Shown here: positions 31,660 to 32,426 of the stretch, piece by piece
Numbering within the stretch: position 1 is the stretch's first letter
How the letters are laid out: each line of letters begins with the position of its first letter
From: Elusimicrobiota bacterium
GTDB lineage: Bacteria > Elusimicrobiota > Elusimicrobia > Elusimicrobiales > UBA9959
Assembly (NCBI GenBank): GCA_003450815.1
Contig: DMES01000074.1
Span: 1-32,426, forward strand
Reading direction: 5' to 3'
Length of the DNA: 32,426 nucleotides
Position numbers and translations under genes: made by a program
The notes under the pieces: generated by a model
Told to the model about the DNA's origin: nothing
Database searches by the model: none
The model's input: the letters and a program-made list of their open reading frames with translations, nothing else

Positions 31660-31992
31660 GTCAGCCGCGAACACAATCCGCGGCGACACAAATTACCCGT
31701 ACCTGTAGAGTAAAACTACAAAGCAGGAAAGGGTTTGTTCTCTAAAAAATTATGTATGAATGGGCACCCTGATCGTATGAAGTCAGGCGCGGGTGATAGG
31801 TCGGCGGAAGGGAAACCGGAAGCCAGCCACTAATCATCGGCAACTGAGGTTTATACGGGATGATTAATCATTAAAAATCCAAATTGGGTGTGAGAACTTT
31901 GCACAGACAGCATTAAAGCAAATCAGAGCCTTAAGAACTACTCCGTAAATGCTAATTGCTAATAGCTATGTTCGCTGTTAACAGTTACGGAT
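31660..31992 (+). other. Structured 16S rRNA leader
   Basis: The P2 transcript would open with a hairpin: TGTC-GCCGCG (31659-31669, one bulged A) pairs with CGCGGC-GACA (31679-31688). A second stem is CACCC with GGGTG (31765-31769 / 31791-31795), with CTGA/TCAG inside. Just before 16S, CCGTAA (31943-31948) pairs with TTACGG (31985-31990) around GCTAATT-like words, resembling the short-word elements elsewhere. It may contribute to the RNase III processing stem, but the distal half is outside the window. Confidence 0.55.

Positions 31993-32426
<434 letters not shown>

Noticed and set aside
31740..31900. Cobalamin-riboswitch-like words (GGGAAACCGG, GGCAACTG) in the rRNA leader
   Set aside because: The B12-box order and the conserved GGTG-type core are absent, and a riboswitch directly before 16S would be out of place. 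Treated as ordinary leader structure.

Overview
The window is about 32.4 kb of a bacterial chromosome ending inside a 16S rRNA gene (5' end near position 31993, cut off by the window edge). The rRNA wording, the M16 peptidase pair, the four-cysteine bL28 and the very long coiled-coil genes fit an uncultured, didermic, non-proteobacterial lineage. My best guess is Elusimicrobiota, from memory of 16S wording and not from a search. Gene density is high and nearly all genes have recognisable homologues. No prophage, insertion sequence, CRISPR array or tRNA was seen.

Layout, left to right. (1) 98-3045: an M16 peptidase pair, one subunit with the zinc motif and one without. (2) 3133-4304: a YjbQ/YbgC-type pair on the minus strand, divergent from rpmB. 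(3) 4660-11094: an operon of two roughly 1000-residue pure coiled-coil proteins and a stand-alone CheY-like receiver. This is the least explained system in the window. (4) 11237-12276: a secreted PAP2 acid phosphatase and a possible 48-residue protein. (5) 12476-16828: a polyamine locus with homospermidine synthase, ornithine decarboxylase, pyruvoyl arginine decarboxylase and agmatinase, giving two routes to putrescine and one step to homospermidine. (6) 16878-23161, minus strand: an exported alpha/beta hydrolase, a 3-hydroxyacyl-CoA dehydrogenase homologue lacking key catalytic residues, a membrane protein of unknown function, a Xer recombinase and recA. (7) 23421-25837, minus strand: a Gre-family factor overlapping the glycogen branching enzyme. 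(8) 26036-31166: a secreted papain-like peptidase, a secreted clostripain-like C11 peptidase, a POT peptide transporter and a membrane-anchored SUMF1-domain protein. The two peptidases and the transporter could together supply peptides. (9) 31435-32426: tandem rRNA promoters, a structured leader and 16S rRNA.

Two genome-wide habits stand out. First, at least five genes (rpmB, yjbQ, the PAP2 phosphatase, the pyruvoyl arginine decarboxylase, glgB) have a good -10 box only 6-8 bases before the ATG and no Shine-Dalgarno sequence, so their mRNAs are probably leaderless. Other genes here have a strong GGAGG. Second, many intergenic gaps carry hairpin-like elements whose arms are reiterated 7- or 8-base words, with a different word at different loci. 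A separate REP-like word (GGGGACATAATAC) occurs as a perfect inverted pair at 28605-28651 and as a single copy forming the end of the ornithine decarboxylase gene at 15214-15232.
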